In this document: one piece after another, positions 23,947 through 26,972 of the stretch | How positions within the stretch are numbered: position 1 is the stretch's first letter | Layout: each line of letters starts with the position of its first letter | Origin: Promethearchaeota archaeon | Lineage (GTDB): Archaea > Asgardarchaeota > Lokiarchaeia > Sigynarchaeales > SOKP01 | Assembly: GCA_014730295.1 (NCBI GenBank) | Contig: WJIN01000027.1 | Span: forward strand, 1-26,972 | Direction: 5' to 3' | DNA length: 26,972 bases | Notes under the pieces: model-generated | The model's input: the letters and a program-made list of their open reading frames with translations, nothing else | What the model was told of the DNA's origin: nothing | The model's database searches: none | Program-made: the position numbers and the translations under genes

Positions 23947-25452
23947 ATGAATGAAAAATTGGATAAAGATATACAAGAAGTAAGAGAAACAGAAGAATCA
24001 CAGAAAAAATTGATGAATTATGTTGTAAAGATCGGAAAGTGGTTATTATTTATCCTTCCCATTGTTCTAGTCATTATTACCGTGCTTACCATCATATTAG
24101 TTGAGGATATTCCAGAGGCTACGAAATGGATCAATTCACCCATTGATTATCAAATACTAACTATACTCTATGTGATAGTTCTCGCGATATATTTTGTGAA
24201 CTCAGTAGTTTTGATAATAAGCTCAAGGAAGACTAATAAATCGTTAGAGCTTCGCTTGGATTTTGAACGACGGAAAGGACGTCCTATCGATAGTTTAGAC
24301 GGGTTTGAACTGTTAAAAGATAATATCAGTCGAGTCCTAATGCTCATGAATATAACTGCCTTAATTTCTATCGCTTCCGTTATACTTTTTGGTACAATGC
24401 TCATTCTCGGAGAAGTTGAGCTAAGTTATATCGCGATGGGAACAAGTCTTGTCGGTTTAGGATTAGCCCTTCTTATACGTAGTGTCAATCTAAACATCAC
24501 CGATGTCAACGGTCTTCAAGACTTTTTTAAGCCTCTGATACACGGCATCTTTTTGGATAATTATTTTGCTGAGGTTTTTAGTAATCATTTGGATCCTGTG
24601 TCATACTTAAAATGGGATGAATATATCCTCGCAATTAAAGATATTTTGACGGATGAATTTAAAAACAAGATTTCCAAGTCAGAAAAAGGAGAATTACCAA
24701 TAACATTCGCAATTGAAAAGATTTTGTTTCTTTATTATCTGAAATACCAAAAAGTCCTCTCAGATGATCAATTTCTCCAAGAAATAAAGGAAGTTGTAAA
24801 TTTAGACTCCAAGGAATTCGATGTAGAAAATGGGTGTAATATTGAGGGGAAATGGGCATTCGCGGAAAAAGATATCTATAAATTATTCCGGTTTATCAAA
24901 AAGCATAATCCCGGGTTTTTTACCCTGATGGATCGATTACAGCTTGAACTGGCAGACAATATTGAACGGATCGCTGCCGATCCCATCTACTTTGACTCCT
25001 CGGCTCAGGAGGTAGTGAATTTAAACACCGAACTTAATATTATGGTCTTTCTTTATAATAATAGTCCCGAGGCAAAAGACTACCGCATTCGGATCATTGC
25101 CCCCGGTTTTGAGCCTAAAAAAGTTTCACTCGATATCCAAGTGGAAGGGAGGGGCTCATTTGAGATCCCCAGTAAAGACATCCCATTAGTTTCTGATGAA
25201 GGATTAGATATCACCCAGGTCCTTTCGACGATCTTGGAAAACGGAGATACCGCGTGGTTAACTTTGGAACCCATAAAAAAAGGAGAACAGACTATTCAGA
25301 TCTTTTTGGAAACGACCGATGGACAGATTATCGAAGGAGAGACGAGGACTATTAAAGTCAAACGGAATATAAAAGATTACCTTAAAAAAATAGGCTCACT
25401 TGGCTCCGTCGTGAGTGGTGTGGCAGTCGCAGTTTCCAGAGTGTTATTTTAA
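23947..25452 (+). CDS. Four-helix membrane protein with C-terminal beta-rich domain, paralogue B
   Basis: 501 residues, colinear with the preceding gene over its full length and plainly its tandem duplicate. The most conserved parts are LRLDFERRKGRPIDSLDGFE, DVNGLQDFFKP, EKGELPITFA, QEVVNLNTELNIMVFLYNN, KKGEQTIQIFLE and the final NIKDYLKK. The stretch between helices 1 and 2 and the extreme C-terminus vary most. The gap between the copies is 170 bases and AT-rich, with no clear terminator, so co-transcription is possible. No Shine-Dalgarno is visible. Function unknown. Retention of two diverged copies suggests a hetero-oligomer or two specificities. Confidence 0.85.
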   Translation: MNEKLDKDIQEVRETEESQKKLMNYVVKIGKWLLFILPIVLVIITVLTIILVEDIPEATKWINSPIDYQILTILYVIVLAIYFVNSVVLIISSRKTNKSLELRLDFERRKGRPIDSLDGFELLKDNISRVLMLMNITALISIASVILFGTMLILGEVELSYIAMGTSLVGLGLALLIRSVNLNITDVNGLQDFFKPLIHGIFLDNYFAEVFSNHLDPVSYLKWDEYILAIKDILTDEFKNKISKSEKGELPITFAIEKILFLYYLKYQKVLSDDQFLQEIKEVVNLDSKEFDVENGCNIEGKWAFAEKDIYKLFRFIKKHNPGFFTLMDRLQLELADNIERIAADPIYFDSSAQEVVNLNTELNIMVFLYNNSPEAKDYRIRIIAPGFEPKKVSLDIQVEGRGSFEIPSKDIPLVSDEGLDITQVLSTILENGDTAWLTLEPIKKGEQTIQIFLETTDGQIIEGETRTIKVKRNIKDYLKKIGSLGSVVSGVAVAVSRVLF

Positions 25453-25649
25453 ATTTACAAATCTAATATTTTTTTATTTTTTCAATCTCTATTTCAGATA
25501 TTTCGAACCTAATTTCTGTCATGATAGGGGATTTTTAATTTATATTCTTATTTACTAAGAAAAAAAATGGGATATTTTTATTTATAAATAAAAAAACTTA
25601 GATTTAATTTTGTAAGCTTTCATTATGTTAATGTGGATTGTGATTTATC

Positions 25650-26696
25650 TTGACAGATTTGGGAAATGATTTAGAGGATGTAGCGGATGTATTGGATTCA
25701 ATTGAGAATGCAATAATCAAAAGAAAAGAGCAATTAAAAGATATAAATAATTTTTTAGAAATCTTTGATGAACCCAATGAGGAATCACATGAAATCTTAC
25801 CAAAGATTCTTCAATCCCTTCCAGGTTTCTTTAGATTTCCCAAACTAATCTCAGTCCGATTAGATTATGGAAAGAAGGGTTTTAAAACAGAAAATTTCGA
25901 GATTGGGTCTGATTCTGATGAGATTGCTAAGTATGCAAAAATTTTAGAAAAAGAATTTAGAATAAAAGTATACTATAATGAGGGAAAAGTCTTCACAGAA
26001 TATGAGACTCAATTATTTAAACGGATTACTAAGGTTCTTGAACTTTACCTGGAAAATACTCGCTTAAAGGAAAAACGAAGATTACTAACTACTTTTTATA
26101 GAGAAATATTAAACGCCATAAAGAATGGGGTATGGGTCTCTAATGAAAAAGAAATAATAACCTATTGTAATTCTGCAATGCAAAAAATAGCGGGTGTGCC
26201 TATAGAGCAAATCATTGGTAAAAACGTATTAACAGATTTTCATGAAGAAACAGTAAAGATATTTAAAAAATATTATATTGAGGCAAAAAATAAGTCAAAA
26301 CCCGTAAGATATAAAAATATTCTTGTGCATACACCGAGTGGAAGGAAAAGCATCCAATCGGGCTGGTTAATTCCTCGTATAAAGGATGGAAAATACAATG
26401 GAATGGTGTGTACTATAGATGATGTCACCGAAAAACACCAAATTAAAGAACAATTAGATGAGAAGAAGTCATTATATGAGGCAATCATATCCAGTAATTC
26501 GATCGGTGTGGCATTGGTTGATATGAAGGGACATCCCTTGGAATCTAATGATTATCTTCGCGAAATGTTCGGATACAGTGCTGAAGAACTTCGACAAATG
26601 CATTTTAAAGAATTTACCCATCCCCACGATAAAGGAAAGGATTTAACTCTGTATAAAGAACTTATTGCCGGAAAACGCGATTTTCGAAATGTTTAA
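25650..26696 (+). CDS. PAS-domain sensor protein, broken off in its second PAS domain
   Basis: Starts at a TTG (25650), the only start in frame after a TGA at 25641. The ~45-residue N-terminus is charged and helical. Residues ~50-130 resemble the GAF-like segment seen in archaeal sensor kinases (LPGFFRFPKLISVRL, then YETQLFKRITKVLELYLENT). PAS 1 spans ~145-265 (GVWVSNEKEIITYCNSAMQK, ending DDVTEKHQIKEQL). PAS 2 starts near 275 (IISSNSIGVALVDMKGHPLE, then LREMFGYSAEELRQM) and is lost after AGKRDF, where unrelated sequence brings a stop. Normally more PAS domains and a histidine kinase would follow. As it stands it has no output domain; the protein is truncated by the junction near 26685. Confidence 0.75.
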   Translation: MTDLGNDLEDVADVLDSIENAIIKRKEQLKDINNFLEIFDEPNEESHEILPKILQSLPGFFRFPKLISVRLDYGKKGFKTENFEIGSDSDEIAKYAKILEKEFRIKVYYNEGKVFTEYETQLFKRITKVLELYLENTRLKEKRRLLTTFYREILNAIKNGVWVSNEKEIITYCNSAMQKIAGVPIEQIIGKNVLTDFHEETVKIFKKYYIEAKNKSKPVRYKNILVHTPSGRKSIQSGWLIPRIKDGKYNGMVCTIDDVTEKHQIKEQLDEKKSLYEAIISSNSIGVALVDMKGHPLESNDYLREMFGYSAEELRQMHFKEFTHPHDKGKDLTLYKELIAGKRDFRNV

Positions 26697-26972
26697 GAAC
26701 GAAGATACGGTCAAAAAGCGCTATTGGTTCGGACAGAGCGACCTGACCCTTCTCGAGGGAGATACGCTCTATGTAGTCGATTTCAAACCCGAGAAAGGTA
26801 TCGAAGCTAAAAGGACCTCTGAGCATTTTGTCAATGCCTTCCTCCAGGTGATCGGGTATGCGCTCAGCACCAAGATGAATATAGATAAAGAACTGAAAGT
26901 AAAATGCGTAGTCTTTAATGGCAAAGGCCAGGCGGTGGTGTTTGACCCGATTGAGATGTTTGCCGAGATCCA
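26689..26972 (+). CDS. PD-(D/E)XK nuclease-like domain fragment (runs off the right edge)
   Basis: The frame is open from about the ATG at 26689 to the end of the window (94 codons). FGQSDLTLLEGDTLYVVDFK gives the D...(D/E)xK metal-binding pattern, and LQVIGYAL matches the Qx3Y motif of RecB/Cas4-type nucleases. G and C use (many GAG, CTC, ACC, GTG codons) is clearly higher than everywhere else in the window. The true N-terminus is unknown: upstream of ~26689 the DNA encodes the PAS protein in another frame. The gene thus starts in the middle because of the junction, and it need not belong to this genome. Confidence 0.55.
   Translation, partial: MFKNEDTVKKRYWFGQSDLTLLEGDTLYVVDFKPEKGIEAKRTSEHFVNAFLQVIGYALSTKMNIDKELKVKCVVFNGKGQAVVFDPIEMFAEI

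Overview
The window looks archaeal and most like an Asgard (Promethearchaeota, Lokiarchaeia-like) genome; that assignment is inferred. It is AT-rich. Transcription signals are archaeal: BRE/TATA boxes such as GGGAAAC-TTTTATATA at 7934-7949, and poly-T terminators behind many genes. Gene content also fits: a MglA/Ras-like small GTPase, an SDS22-like leucine-rich-repeat protein, heterodisulfide-reductase modules, a DUF5658-type membrane protein, and PAS sensors. No tRNA, rRNA or CRISPR array was seen.

Layout. 1-2222 (minus): the N-terminal 740 residues of a large secreted heparinase II/III-type polysaccharide lyase, cut by the left edge. 2323-3003 (minus): a small GTPase with a C-terminal helical/winged-helix-like tail. 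3004-4780: a degenerate stretch with an LRR gene fragment and a VapBC-type toxin-antitoxin pair in which both genes are frameshifted. 4781-7206 (minus): an intact LRR protein and a secreted zinc-dependent phospholipase C-like protein split by one frameshift. 7244-7770: two small overlapping, divergent ORFs.

8096-14734 (plus) is the metabolic core: an HdrA-HdrA-MvhD fusion, HdrC, HdrB, then MetV and MetF. This is the gene set of an electron-bifurcating methylenetetrahydrofolate reductase complex (MetVF-HdrABC-MvhD), with three subunit-sized parts joined in one 1162-residue chain. An Lrp/AsnC regulator follows (14863-15324), then a non-pyrrolysine MttB-family methyltransferase (15788-17311) and an MFS transporter (17388-18740). 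A working idea is that the transporter imports a methylated compound, the MttB homologue demethylates it, and the methyl group enters the folate pathway where MetVF/Hdr oxidises or reduces it. The corrinoid protein and its methyltransferase that this would need are not in the window.

19040-21691 holds a DUF5658-like membrane protein, a metallo-beta-lactamase-fold hydrolase and two small uncharacterised proteins. 21981-22130 holds two micro-ORFs. 22253-25452 carries a tandem pair of paralogous four-helix membrane proteins with a C-terminal beta-rich domain, which I cannot match to a named family. 25650-26696 is a PAS sensor protein that breaks off inside its second PAS domain. Immediately after it, base composition and codon use change sharply and a PD-(D/E)XK nuclease fragment begins and runs off the right edge. 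This is either a recombination junction or a chimeric contig end.
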